Positions 45,892-57,952 of a DNA stretch of 64,000 bases are shown here, piece by piece. The position numbers and the translations under genes were made by a program. Each line of letters starts with the position of its first letter. The stretch's first letter is position 1. This stretch comes from Fremontodendron californicum (Eukaryota; Streptophyta; Magnoliopsida; Malvales; Malvaceae). Below the pieces are notes generated by a model. The model worked only from the letters and a program-made list of their open reading frames with translations, was not told the DNA's origin and did not search any database. The stretch spans positions 37,978,172 to 38,042,171 of the forward strand of contig JAULJL010000004.1 in assembly GCA_030761205.1 (NCBI GenBank), in the 5' to 3' direction.

Positions 45892-48800
45892 CTACAATCC
45901 ACCCCAATTCATGAACTTTTTTACCTCATCATACAGAACCAAGATGGCCGCAGCACCAGTGCTCCTAAAAACATTGGACAGTGCTCCACGGTAAAATGAA
46001 GTCACCCCCTCGGTCCTATAAATCGTCCTCCAGCAGTCCAGTGTGCTATGGTACATTGGTTTTTCCAAGCCAGATTGCATCATCATCCGCCTCCGAACTG
46101 TATCTAGTGGATACGAAAACAATCCAGCAGACGTTGTCACAGCCTGGGCCACCACCCAACGCTTCCATAATGCCAATTCAGTTTTGGATTCTTCTGACAA
46201 AATTTCCTTTATTGTATCAAAACCTCCAAAATATAGACCCCGATGAACAGTCATCCCTTGTACAGAGGCAGGAAGACCTTTGTAAATTCCCCGAATTCCA
46301 TCTTTTTTGCGTATGGTACTCAAGAAATGGTAAATACCTCGGAATTGACGAACATCAGTTCTCCCAATGTCTGCAGCAAGGCGTGTGTGAGCAATGTCAA
46401 GAGGGTAGATTAAGATCAATGTTGTGCAACCAGCTGCAGCTCCAGCGATAAAGTTAGCAGATGCTCCAGAGAATACATGACCATCTTGAAAATAGCCGTT
46501 CCTTAATATGTTTCTGTACAGATCCTGCATAAAGAGATGCAAAGTAATTAAAAAGATAACACGGAGATGTTGTAAGTTTACTCAGTTTTATTCAAAAACT
46601 AGCAAAAAATTTTACTTTTTTAATTTGTTTATTTTTGAGGCACTGGTTTTAAAGGCTGTTTTTTTGTTGTACATACAGAGACTTATTAGGCCTTGAGCTA
46701 CTTAAAAAGTAGGTAACTCTGTACCATTTCATACTCCCCAAGATTCAAACCTGAGATCTCCTAGTTTAATTGGAAGTATTCAAGTTTTAACACTTGGGAT
46801 ATCCCCTTGGGGACTTTCAAGCTTGCTTACAATCAAGTAAAGCTTCATCTGAATCCAAATATGCTGTCACAAACTTGTGTCAATGGCATTTATCAAATGA
46901 TTCCTATGAACATTTTACTGATGGTGAATTGGCAATATGTTGGGCAAATTCATCTCACCTATTCCTAATGCTCTTCCAGGGAGTAACACTATAGCTATTT
47001 CTTATAACAAGAGTTGTCATTCCACCAATTAAGGCCATATATTTAATAACTCTCTTATCTTTTCTGTCCCTATTATTCCAACATCATGATTATCTTTGAG
47101 ATCAGACTTCGTTAATGCGCCTTAGAAGGAAAAAATGAAAAAGAAAAGAAACAGGCAAACTGTGCATGCGCATGCACATGCACATACATTTAGAAGAAAA
47201 AAAAAAAACTACTGCAGCTTATGTATTAATTTGATGGAAACTTTTACACTTTATTCCTACAACCTTATAATGAATAGCACTATGACCGGTTCTTTTAACA
47301 GTTATACACAAAAACACAAACAAATAAAGTTCCATTTGAAATATCTCCAGGTTACTGCTAACATATACATATTTCTAGGTGGAATAGGAATATTTATGAA
47401 AAAAGGATGGTTTTAAAGTTCAAAAAGCTTTATTTCTTCAGACTATATTCAGATATTAGTCACATCCTTTTATTATATACTCCTATATGATATGAAAAGA
47501 TAATCACCACCATATTAAGAGTAGCTGAATATTCTGTAATAAGGCTCCTTGTGCTAAACTAAACTTGCTGGTTAATACCCACTTCATCTGCCATGGCTCT
47601 GAAGGGCAATCCTCTATTGCCTCTACCAGGTATAATGGCATATCATATCCCACATACTTTTTCCTGATACTCTGCAGAGCCACCGAAATAATATTCCATC
47701 CATTTTCTGCCAAAAATGTGATTCCAGGAATTTAAACCACACAAAAGGGTGCTAGAAGCTTTAAACAATTCTCATCCATGCATAAACTTAGGTGATATTA
47801 TAACTCACACAAGAATCCTAACATGATAAACTATGTCTTTTCCCATAGGTAGAGTTGGCTACATGGGATATATTGCATCATTGTGTTCTATTCAGGAATA
47901 CATCCTTTGCAAACTCATTAAGTGAGGTTTGTTTTTATGGTTTCCATCCATGTTCTCTTTAGTCTTCATCTGTTTCTCTTGACACACAGAAGTTAATTCT
48001 CCATCAAATCACATCTTATTTAACATTTGTATTTCTCCTACTTACATGGCACCTTACATGAGATAGCCTCATTTTGTCCTCAATGGGTCGTATCATGTAT
48101 CTTCTCTTGTATTCCTAATTGTATCTTCCATTATATATACAGACATCTAGAATAGCATTCTCATCTCAGCGACATACATTTTTTTGTGTGCATATCTTGA
48201 TACCTAAAGCCCAACACTGAAACCAATACAATATTGCTAGTTTGACTGCAGTACTGTAACATTTTCCTTTAAGTTTATGTGGAATTTTATAATCTGATAA
48301 GATTCCCGATGCATTTCCCAGTTCCATCCATCCTACCTGGATCCAATGAGTGACCTCTCTATCAATTTCCACATTCTCTAAGATAATTAAACCAAGATAA
48401 AATTGCTCACTTCATAGCATTTCTTCTATAACTGATCATCTATTCCAAATGAAGCCTGTACAGAGTTTGCATTCTACTCTATTTTGATCAATTAAAGCCA
48501 AAAATCCTTGCATGCCATAAACAGAAAAGGAGAACAGAAAGCCTCATCTTCAAGGAAAACTGTTAACCATCTGAACAATAGCAAGAAAGCACCTATGGCA
48601 GTTGAGATAAGGTTAAGCAATAGGATGAGACTATGATAGGTTCTCCATGGGAGTAAAATGACCACTAAGTTTATCCATGTCTAAGGATTTGCAGTTTCCT
48701 TGCAGGTTACATTGGAACTGGTGCCATAAAGGACCACTACAAGATTGGACTTGCAGATAAAAGAAAAGTTATAGACTAGCATGTTTCACAAACTCACCAA

Positions 48801-49796
48801 AGACTTATTAAGATTAACTTAAATGAAGACATTTTCCAAGGACAAGGTGTTATGGAAATAGGAAATAAAAACCCAGCACATTGCATTTTGGTCCCTTATC
48901 TAATGAGTAGGCTGAACGAAATTCAGCTTGGAGATTTGGATATTATTACAGGTGATAGGTTTCTTAAGTTCTCAATTCAACCCATGAATAAGATTGACTT
49001 GGGAATTATAGCAGTAATAGCACAAATAGCAATGCCCTGAAGAAATTACAGTTGCAACTAGCAATGTGGACAAACAAATCAGCTTACTAAGAGGTCTCTT
49101 TCCCTAGAATCTCCTATAAATTTCAATAGAAACAGTCTCTGTATCATAACCACATTAATCACATTCAAACACAGCAAATCAAAGAAAGTGCACAAATTAG
49201 TATCTCAACCTCCCATGCCATAATAATATCACCATCATCTCCAAGATACATTTTAACATTCACTTCACATGCACAGAATATCTCCTCCCAAAACACCGAA
49301 CTTTCAACAACCCATCTCCAAATAACATCTCCCAAGACTAAAACAACCATGCCAACCCATTAATTCACTCTAAATATCCAAAAAAATACACCTTTCATTT
49401 TACTTCATACCAAAAACCAAGAGAAAAGAAAAGGAAATATGACAAATTTATTACCTTGAGGGAGAAATTAAGAGCAACAGAAGGGTAATATCTGAGAACA
49501 CTACTCCCATTGCCTCTCCATAAAGAAAGAGTGCCCTCTTCTCTAACCGTACGGAAGATACAATCAAGCATCCCTTTGAATTTCCTTCTCCCACCAGCTA
49601 CAATAGCCAAATTGCTCTCTTGGGTTTGAAGCAACAACTTTGCCCTCTCAATTGGTGCCACGATCGTGTGCACCACACCACCCATCACCGCTCCTGCCAT
49701 CAGATCACGGTGGAAGCTCGCCAGCCATTTATACGGCCCTGGCGATGGTTTTAACCAGTCCCTGTTTTCTAATTCATCATCTTCTTCTTTGCTCAT
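45892..49796 (-). CDS. ADP/ATP carrier of the PM-ANT1 type
   Basis: Mitochondrial-carrier-family adenine nucleotide transporter resembling Arabidopsis PM-ANT1 (At5g56450), which has been assigned to the plasma membrane. Two exons on the minus strand: 49455-49796 and 45892-46524, separated by an intron of 2930 bp with GT-AG ends; together 324 residues. The three repeats carry PIERAKLLLQTQ, PLDIAHTR and PLDTVRRRMMM; the last contains the RRRMMM nucleotide carrier signature. The second exon ends with VLYDEVKKFMNWGGL and TAG at 45892-45894. There is no extended N-terminal presequence as in mitochondrial AACs, which agrees with PM-ANT1. An upstream ATG in the intron (46542, MHLFMQ) is not the start, because the exon begins at DLYRNILR. 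Plus-strand ORFs inside are shadows. Location in the plasma membrane is carried over from the relative. Confidence 0.94.
46525..49454 (-). other. Intron of PM-ANT1-like gene
   Basis: 2.9 kb. No nested gene recognised. ORFs at 47504-47713 and 48166-48372 do not match any family known to me. CATGCGCATGCACATGCACAT near 47164 is a small alternating purine-pyrimidine tract. Confidence 0.6.
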
Positions 49797-51799
49797 AACT
49801 TCAAAGACCCAAACTTGTTTTTCTTTAAAAAAAAAAACAAAAAGAAATAAAAGAAACCCTTTTTGTTCTAGTATGTAGAAATGATGGGAAAATAATTGTC
49901 GGCTAAAAATATAGAACCTTTGCCTATTAAAGGGATCATTGTAATTGCTCGGTTTTTCTTATAGAAACAGAGTTTTTGATGCTTTTCTTTTCTCCTGGCT
50001 GGCTATCTTCGGAGGGCTTCTTTTGTTTTGGTTTTGTGAATGTTGTTTCCTCTTCTAACAGTGTCCCCAGAAGGGAAATTAACGAAATTTGTCATACGCG
50101 GTTTGTTTCCCAACATAGTTGCTTGGTCAGAGGGAAACTTTATGTTTTTATATTGGTTTTATATTTCTCAGTTTTGGTAATTGTTGAGATTAGGATTCTC
50201 ATTATTACGGTAAGGTAAGGTTCACTTGCCCTTTAGCTTTTGCCAAGTCTTAATTAGTCCTCGTACTTAAAAAGATCTGATTGGAAGAATTATGGATTCT
50301 TAATTGTGTCTTGACTTTTAAACTCAGCACATTTATTTTTATAAATGGCTTTTAGTTGAATCGAAAAGGTAAGATTTAATAGGACATTCAAAAGTTTTTA
50401 AAGAAAGTACTAATACTTTAGATTCATAATTTTTTTTTGGCCAATACTTTAGATTCATAATTGACTTTATAATAGTTATAATTAATTTATGTACCAAATA
50501 GCTATTTTTTTTGGTCAGAAAATAACTAATTTAGTATTACTAACAATTTTGTTAAGAGCATCTGGCGTGGGTGGCATGTTTTTGTATTTTGAAAGTAAAC
50601 AAAGGGTTATGTTTAAAAAATCTATTCGCATGTTAAACCAGTGAGATTTTTTATTATTTTAATTAAAAAATTAAATATTTAATAAAAATATTTATTTGAT
50701 TAAATAATATAATTTTTAATATAAATCTAAAAAATTAAAGGTTCAAACTTTATTACATACAATAAATTTATATATATATATATATTTTTTATCAATTCAA
50801 TGGGTTTTTATTGGTTTGTAAAATCTTTAATTCTATGATATATATCGAATAGGTCTTCGATTTTTGGTTGAACTACGTTCGAACGATCAGTTCGATCTGA
50901 TTTTTTCAACATTGATAAAATGAGATATTTAAAAAATGTTAAAGATTAGATGCATTCCAAATTTAGTGAAAAGAAAAACTAGTTTAGTACTACATAATAA
51001 ATGAGGAACAGGCGTGGATGCATGTTGTCATGTTATAAAGTGAACAAAAAATATGGACTGGGTAACGCCACAAAGATTGTTTTAGTTTTGCAATTTTATA
51101 GTACCAATCAATTACCAACTCTGTAGGCATTTCTAGGCATGAAAAAGGTGATACGGCCTACGGGGGAATACGGCAAAAAGATGCTTTGTTACAATTGCAA
51201 AAGCAAGCATTAACAACAGTAATGTGAAAGGGAAAGCTAGTGGTAAACATGGAATTGGTTGTCTCAGATTGAAAAAATATGCAGCGGATGGTGCCTTCTT
51301 GGGGCTGTTATCAGAACAGAATATGTGTAAAAAAATGGTGCTCCATTTGCAGTAGTCTTTTGCTTCTTTTAGGCAATTAATTGATACCCATAACTAGAAA
51401 ATTCTGCATAAAGAAGGTGGAAAAATAGAAATAGTTCAAAGATTTCAACATCAAGGCATCAACACCTTCAACACCTTCAACCATAAGCTACTATTTAGTG
51501 AAAAGGTGACTGAAGAAGAATGATACTATATATTTGCTAAAATATATGACATGGTTGAATTTTGTCTATTTTTGGTTTCAGTTGAGATGTGGTTTTCTTT
51601 CTTTTTTTGTGACAGAAACTATTTGAGCTTTCTTCATATTCCAGGCATTGAGGGCTGTTGAATGCATATAGGTAGGCTTGGTTATCAATGGCCAGTTTGA
51701 AATGTTCATCAAAATGTAGGAATAAATTTTCATTTTTCAAATTTGAATCAAATGTAGCAAGAAGTGAACTGCTAAGCAAATAACATATATATATATACC
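49797..51799. other. Upstream region of PM-ANT1-like gene and intergenic DNA
   Basis: Promoter of the carrier expected near 49800-50300. No gene. The 50640-50930 part is a dispersed AT-rich repeat sharing ATTAAAGGTTCAAA with 63805-63830 and ending in CGAT-type words. Confidence 0.5.
50412..50462 (-). mobile_element. Minimal retroposon-like insertion: T-run plus GGCC between 19-20 bp direct repeats
   Basis: AATACTTTAGATTCATAAT occurs at 50412-50430 and 50443-50461, separated only by a T-run and GGCC. On the minus strand this is a few bases plus poly(A) between target-site duplications. Confidence 0.6.
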
Positions 51800-52346
51800 A
51801 GACTTCTAAGAGAAATCTTCTCATAAAGAGGGTCTATGTCAATGAAAGCTCCATAGTTGGCTTTAAATTGGACAAATTGAATGAAACTTCTACATCTGCC
51901 TTTAACAGTATGAAGGAATATAGTAACTGATTCTTTCACCTGTAAATGATTCTTAAGCATTAAGCAAAATTGAGAAATAATTAAAGTAATACCTGTGAAG
52001 CTGTGTAATGCCTGAGACTTCAAGTAAAGATCCATCCTTAAGTTCCTGGTTCTGGAAGCTGACATTTTTGGCACGCAGCTTCTCAATCTCTTCAACTGGC
52101 CACTGAATTAATTACTTACCAGTTTTACTGAGCAGAATGATTCTAGGAATCGACTAAAAACAAACACCAGTTTTGTTAGAATCTTCAAACTAATCCACTT
52201 GCAACACCAATGTCCATTACTGTACTTAATAATTACAAATTTATAATGCTTATTAGCAGGAATCCAGATTTAACATCAGTGCCACTCACTCTATCTGTTC
52301 TTTGTGAATGCTAGTACCAAAGTAGATGATCAAAGAAACTGGTAAG

Positions 52347-52378
52347 CATTATATGATAAAAAAAAAACATTATATGAT
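52347..52378 (+). mobile_element. Poly(A)-only insertion between 11-bp direct repeats
   Basis: CATTATATGAT at 52347-52357 and 52368-52378 with just ten A between. It looks like a retroposition event that kept only the tail, or a slippage duplication. It lies inside the invertase pseudogene. Confidence 0.5.
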
Positions 52379-52943
52379 CACAGTCATTGAAGCTTGCCTT
52401 GGGCACATGTTTTGTGAATTTGTCCAGTGAAGAGGTGTGTCAACTCCATATTTGGCATTAATGGCAACTGGATAGAAATCAGGACATTCCCACATGCCAG
52501 TTCTTGTTGACGAGTGAAGAGGATCTTTACTCCTTTTCCAGGTAATAAAATCTTGACTTCGATACATAAGTGCCCTTCCATGGCCATTCATCTGGTTTCC
52601 AACTAAGATCATATGATATTGAATGAGCCCATGATATGTTACCCCACACTACAGCATAAGGATTGTATTGATAGAATAGATGGTAAATTCCTTTGTAGTA
52701 CGTTGGACCTGTGGTAGATGGATCAGTTTTAGAATTGTAAAAAAAAAAAAAAACTCACATCTAGGAAACTGTGTTCTAGAAGTATCTCCCAAAGTAGATT
52801 CTCCTGTTCCTAAATTAATCTTCGACAATGAGAATGCTTGGTGGGACTTGGTTTGTTCACATGTAGAATTTCTGAAATATACTTTAGCCTCATCAAGAAA
52901 TTAACATATGAACAACCTAACAAGGAGATACAGAATGGCTTAC

Positions 52944-52952
52944 CATTAGGAT
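52944..52952 (-). other. Invertase 9-nt mini-exon in the pseudogene
   Basis: ATCCTAATG between TGCAG and GTAAG on the minus strand. With the flanking G and GT it encodes D-P-N-G. This mini-exon is a known peculiarity of plant acid invertase genes. Confidence 0.88.
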
Positions 52953-54360
52953 CTGCATTGCCATAAGTGTCCATTTGAAGATTACATGTCAAAACACACA
53001 AGACAAAAAAGAAAATAATCAAGTGTATAGAACTGAGAAATAAAGCCAATTCAATGTGATTAGACTGTAAATACAGTCTGTAAGGAAACAAATCAAGTCT
53101 GTGAAAAAAAATATATATCATTTATCCAGTTTTTGGGAGGCTGGAAGTGGTAAAGCAGTCCTTTAAGGCTGCTCCGTCGAGGGAGATTGAAGCTTTGTGT
53201 CATCTCCGAGAGATGGAACTCCATTTCCAAACAACAAAAAAACAGAAGCCAAAGACTCAAACAACAGATATCTCCATTCTAACTTTGTGAATTCGTGCTA
53301 AGCATCTTATTTGTGAATTAAATAACAGCAGACTGGTATATCAAAATTCATAGACTGTTTAATTAACAAATTAATAGCCCAAACGTGATGACATTTTGAG
53401 GCATGATTCCTCAAAGATGATTGTTAATCAATGTGGAAATGGAAGTTATCGGTTAAGCAGTATTTAGTCACTAGTATATATTTACTGTATTCTTACTTCT
53501 TAGAGATCATTTTGCAATGTTTTGAAGATTAAACTAGGAATCAAAGATCCACATAAAGCTAAAAATTGTTAGCAAAAAAGCTAGAAAACCAACAATAATG
53601 CAAATGGGAGTAATCATTTCCAATATATACCACTATTTTTCCCCAAAAATTTCTCCTAGTCTATATATACCATACGTGAAAAACAGGAATGATTATTCCA
53701 TTTCATTCTCAGTTTCCATGTGTCGCATTTCTTTTCCAACCTTAACTCATTATTTCCTTTGCTATAGGTATATCACGAAGAAAAATATATGATTCAAAGA
53801 AGTGTGGCATGAGACTTGAGTCAAGTGGGTCTTCAACCATGTGGATAACTTGGTCCACATCTGAACGAACTACAGCTTGCTATTACACTATAGAGTCGAA
53901 CCAGCCAGTCCCCTAGGGTCCCAGTCAACTTTTGTCGGTAGTATTTATAGTATAGAATATATCAGTAAGATGACATTAATTTATCTTGTCTGTCTGATTG
54001 TCGTTTCAAAATTTTAAACCCCCCCAACCAAAAAATTAAAAGATTAAACTTAGTAGAACCGATATCCATATCTGATTCTTATTTTCAGGGTTTGTGGAGC
54101 CAAAATTCTCTCCATAAATCCAATATCTACAGTTTTCACAAGCTGTATATTAAATCCTGGGATTGCTTTTTCAGGTTCTTGATTGATTCAACCCTATCCA
54201 TAACTATCCAATACCCATTTAATAGATTTTCATATCCTGTAGAAGTGCAGTGTTAGACCCTTCAAAATATCTCATGTAAGTGTCTGTCAATATTCCCTTC
54301 TATTATTGAAACAGCCTACATCAAAAGTTGTGCACTAAACCACATATAAATTTATATCGA

Positions 54361-54549
54361 ATTTTGCTAACGAGTATTTTTAAAATATTTTTTAAAGTTA
54401 ATTAATATATTATTTATAATAATAATATTGTATTAATTATAAAAATTAATAATTTTATTTATTATTTTCAATACATTGAATAAAAATACTATCACATATA
54501 CTAATTTTAAAAAATCTCTTTAAAATATAAAATATTTGTTAGCAAAATT
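54361..54549. mobile_element. TTTTGCTAAC-family MITE, copy 5
   Basis: Best-preserved ends of the family: ATTTTGCTAACGAGTATTTT and AAATATTTGTTAGCAAAAT, inverted repeats of about 19 bp. The interior has TTAATATATTATTTATAATAATAA and ATTATTTTCAATACATTGAA. About 189 bp. Confidence 0.82.
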
Positions 54550-54884
54550 CATACCCAGAAATTTAAAAGAATGCTCTTTTTTTGGAAATCCATGGAAAAA
54601 ATTTTCTGGGTCGACTAGAAGAGTGGCAAGCAATACAGCCTTACATCTTACCTACACTGTGCCTATATAGAGAATGATAGCACTAGTGTTGACTCTGGCT
54701 TTTCTTCTTTCTTCTACAGTAGTGTGGATCTGTAACATTACTTTCTTCTGTTTGAAAAAATGTTTATTCACTCTATATATAGTCAATGAAAAGAAAGAAG
54801 TTACAATTTGATAAAGTATTTTTTTTTTATTTCTTTTCATCTGTTTGATATCCATGAAATGTCGGTTGAGATAAATTAAAGTTG

Positions 54885-54921
54885 GATATGACCTGGTAAA
54901 AAAAAAAAGAAGAGATATGAC
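54885..54921 (+). mobile_element. Possible A-rich minimal insertion between 8-bp repeats
   Basis: GATATGAC at 54885-54892 and 54914-54921 around CTGGT, an A-run and GAAGA. The repeat is short enough to occur by chance. Confidence 0.3.
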
Positions 54922-55167
54922 ATCTTCATCTGGTTGAAAATATTGGATGCCATCCCAACAACACTATAACGTAATAGTCAAAACTTAACATATTGTATTA
55001 ATTATATTTAAATATATCATATTATATTTATTATATTATTTTTATATTTATTAAATATATTATATTTAAAATTATCAAATATATATTAGATTTTATTGGA
55101 TGCTATATATCCACTAAGTGGTTTAAATATTTTTTTTACAATTTAATGAAAAATCATTTTATGATTA

Positions 55168-55220
55168 TGGTTGAAGCTGTATTTTTGTTTTCTCTTTTGG
55201 GATAAATTGGTTGAAGCTGT
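55168..55220 (-). mobile_element. 27-bp LINE-tail-like insertion between 13-bp direct repeats
   Basis: TGGTTGAAGCTGT at 55168-55180 and 55208-55220. The 27 bp between, read on the minus strand, start ATTTATCCCAAAAG and end A-rich. The two LINEs in this window end TTATCC(A/C) before their A-tails, so this may be the last bases of a similar element. Confidence 0.55.
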
Positions 55221-56205
55221 CTCTTGGGAAGACAGAGAATTGGAGAAAAAGAAAAATCAGGTGGGCAATGGCAGCAAGGGAATAAATAAAATATTTAGTT
55301 AACTGTGTTTAAAGTATTTTTTAAGCTTGTTAATGAGCTGGAAGCAAGTAATGGTGGAAAAGAAAATATAGTACAACCAAAATGAAATTGGTAAACAAAT
55401 TGAAATAGAGATAAATAATGTAAAAGTTGAAAGTGACAAATGAAAACAAATTAAACACAACTTTTTTTATTTTATTTTATGGACCCATTTGATAGTGTGA
55501 AGACAAAAAGATACTGTGAAAAAACATGAATAAAACATATAGACAATGTATCTCCAAAACATGTCACATTATTTTGTGTCTTGTCATATATCTATATTAT
55601 TGGGTGTGTGGAGAGTGGGTCGATCGTGCTCAACATTTTTCTCATTTTTGCTGGCTCGACCTTCTTATTTCAAGCAGCCAATTTATGAGATAATTAATAG
55701 ATTTGTTTATGGATCAAATTAAATTTGGTTAATAAATTTTTTTTTATTTAAAATCTTGATCGATTTGACGGGTTTGAAAAATTCTAATTACTATTAAAAT
55801 GCTAAAAAATAATTTTATATTAATATTTATATATTTTTATAATTAAAATTAATTAAAAATATTTTTTATTTATTAAACAGTAATTCCGACCAAATTGGAT
55901 CCAAATTTAAAAAAAACCTATTTCAGATCCGATTTTTTTAGACTGACTAGTAACTTGACCGTTAAATAGGTCTAATAATAACTAATGGGATTATCATTCT
56001 TTTTTCCTATATATATATAATTTAGGATTCAAAGAATTAAAGAATAAAAATTACTACAATAAAAATATTGTAAGAAGATTTGGCTTAAAAAATATTTAAT
56101 CATATTTCCTGAATTAACTTCTTAGTTAATTACTACTTATACTTTTAAGATACTCGTTAACATTTGTTATATGTAGAAATTATTAGATTTGAGTCGTAAG
56201 ATTAC

Positions 56206-56208
<3 letters not shown>

Positions 56209-56255
<47 letters not shown>
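56209..56255. repeat. (AT)n microsatellite
   Basis: About 23 AT dinucleotides, uninterrupted. Confidence 0.95.
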
Positions 56256-56258
<3 letters not shown>

Positions 56259-57898
56259 GATTTATGTTTGTTTTATATAATTTTATAATTTTTTATACGA
56301 TTTATGATTTATTTTTGACTATAGGTGGTACTCTTTATCCTCCTCATGTTGCCTTATGACCATGTTGCTGTCGAGTATTTCTCTCTCACACCAACAATAA
56401 GTTAAGTGATTATGGATTAGGCAGCATATTTTGGGACCGACCTCTCTATGTATATACTGATAATTTTTCTCCACAGGATTTAGTAGTTTTTTAAAAGAAT
56501 ATTAAGCCAAAATTATCAATATTGAATAGTGTAGTAAGTTAAAAAAAAAAAAAAATTGGGAACTGTTTGTTAAAGATTCAGTCTAAAATTAATTGACAAT
56601 AGATATATAGGTTCAACTTAAATATAGGATTATAAGCAATTCAATATTTAACCGATGTGAGATAACACTAATTAAACAAACCTCATCACATGTAAATGTA
56701 AACAGAGAAGCCTATCACGTGACAAATTTAAAAATGTAACATGCAAAAACAATAAAACAAAATATGGGCTTTTCATATCATGTTAAACATCGTCTAATTA
56801 CCTAAAACTAATTGATAATAGATAAAAAAATTTAACTTGAATCTATACTATTATTAAAATTAATGACTGAGTTAGTGTAACTAAATCAAGTAACACCAAC
56901 TCAGTCACTAAAAATATCAAAAAATCATTTGCTTTCTAACTTCTTTTACCCATCATGTTAAAAGCCTGTAATCAACTTTGCTTATATGAATATCCATCAT
57001 CTGTCTCTTCTCCTTAACATTTATGCATCTGTTTATTTAGTATGTGAAATCCTCCTACCATCTTTTTGATTTGGGTTACTTTATGTCTACTTTTCATGTG
57101 AAGAGGCAGAATAAATCAGTGTTTTTTAAAGACAGTAAAAAAATTATTTTATGAAGCAAAAATTCATAAGTAAATAACAATTCTTTTTTCTCTCTTTTTT
57201 TCAAAGAGTAATAAGATTAAGAAGAGAACAAAAGAAAAGAAAAGATAGAAAGTGCAATGTCAGTAACAAGCCTGCTGGCTTGGAATCTCTTCTCATCCAC
57301 ATCTCTCTCTGTCTCTTAATTACCTCTCCCTTTCTCTCTAGTTTTTTCAGTTTCTTGTTTATATATTTATGCAGGAATTTTTTTTTTTTTTTTAAATTCA
57401 GTTTGTAAGTTTTTGTGTGGCGTTTGTTCAATGATCTCTTCTTGGTGTTAGCATCTGTATAGCAAGCAAAGTTTTTTTTTTTTTTTCGGAACTTGAATTT
57501 GGAGAGTAGCTATAATAGTTAATTTTAAGGTTTTGGAGGGCTAATCATTTTGGAACTTGTCTCTCTTGCTCTATACTCTTTGTTCTTTTCATTTTTACAA
57601 CATCTCTCTTTGTTTACAGCTTCAATTCAAGTCTCATGATGAACAATTGCAAAAACTAAAAAAAAATAAAAAATAATATTAGAAGGTTAATTAGCGGGAA
57701 GATACTGAAAGAAATGGGATTTATTAGTGAGGGAAGAAACTGAAATCAGCTACTCTTCTTGTGTTGTTTATTAATTACTTTCCGCTTTTATTAGCCTTTC
57801 TAAATTAGGGTTCATAAGTATAGATCTTAGGACATTCATGTATTATAAAGTTGATATACATGTAGAGGGCTTGTGTTATTATCATCGCAAAATCCAGT

Positions 57899-57904
<6 letters not shown>

Positions 57905-57943
<39 letters not shown>
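57905..57943. repeat. (AT)n microsatellite immediately upstream of the IDD start codon
   Basis: About 19 AT dinucleotides ending 9 bp before the ATG at 57953, probably in the 5' leader. Antisense ORFs here are artefacts of it. Confidence 0.93.
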
Positions 57944-57946
<3 letters not shown>

Positions 57947-57952
57947 GGAGAG

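Larger units (their letters stand above)
51800..53240 (-). pseudogene. Cell-wall invertase (beta-fructofuranosidase) pseudogene
   Basis: Remains of a plant acid invertase (GH32; cleaves sucrose in the apoplast) on the minus strand. In order: exon 1 remnant 53119 to about 53240 (LQSPSTEQP, a TAA at 53163-53165, then RTA and, after a 1-bp shift, HFQPPKNWIN), whose donor GT is changed to AT; the 9-nt mini-exon 52944-52952 between AG and GT, encoding part of NDPNG; GPTYYKGIYHLFYQYNPYAVVWG and WAHSISYD from 52708 down to about 52612; then a deletion removing roughly 100 residues, including the catalytic RDP region; then ILVGNQMNGHG ... WECPDFYPV and, in another frame, KHVPKASFNDCD to about 52385; EEIEKLRAKNVSF ... 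GSLLEVSGIT (51993-52111); KADVEVSFNLSNL to a stop (about 51839-51915). WECPDF with proline marks the cell-wall rather than vacuolar type. Confidence 0.9.
53241..57952. other. Intergenic DNA upstream of the IDD gene
   Basis: No gene recognised. Holds a TTTTGCTAAC MITE, two minimal insertions, AT-rich repeats (54960-55090, 55610-55990) and a long TA run at 56209-56255. The IDD leader probably begins after 57200: the region 57270-57620 is rich in CTCTCTCTT tracts, as plant 5' leaders often are. Confidence 0.5.

Noticed and set aside
45981..46451. 156-codon plus-strand ORF
   Set aside because: Antisense shadow of PM-ANT1 exon 2.
47504..47713. Small ORF in the PM-ANT1 intron as nested gene
   Set aside because: No recognisable family, no splice or start context.
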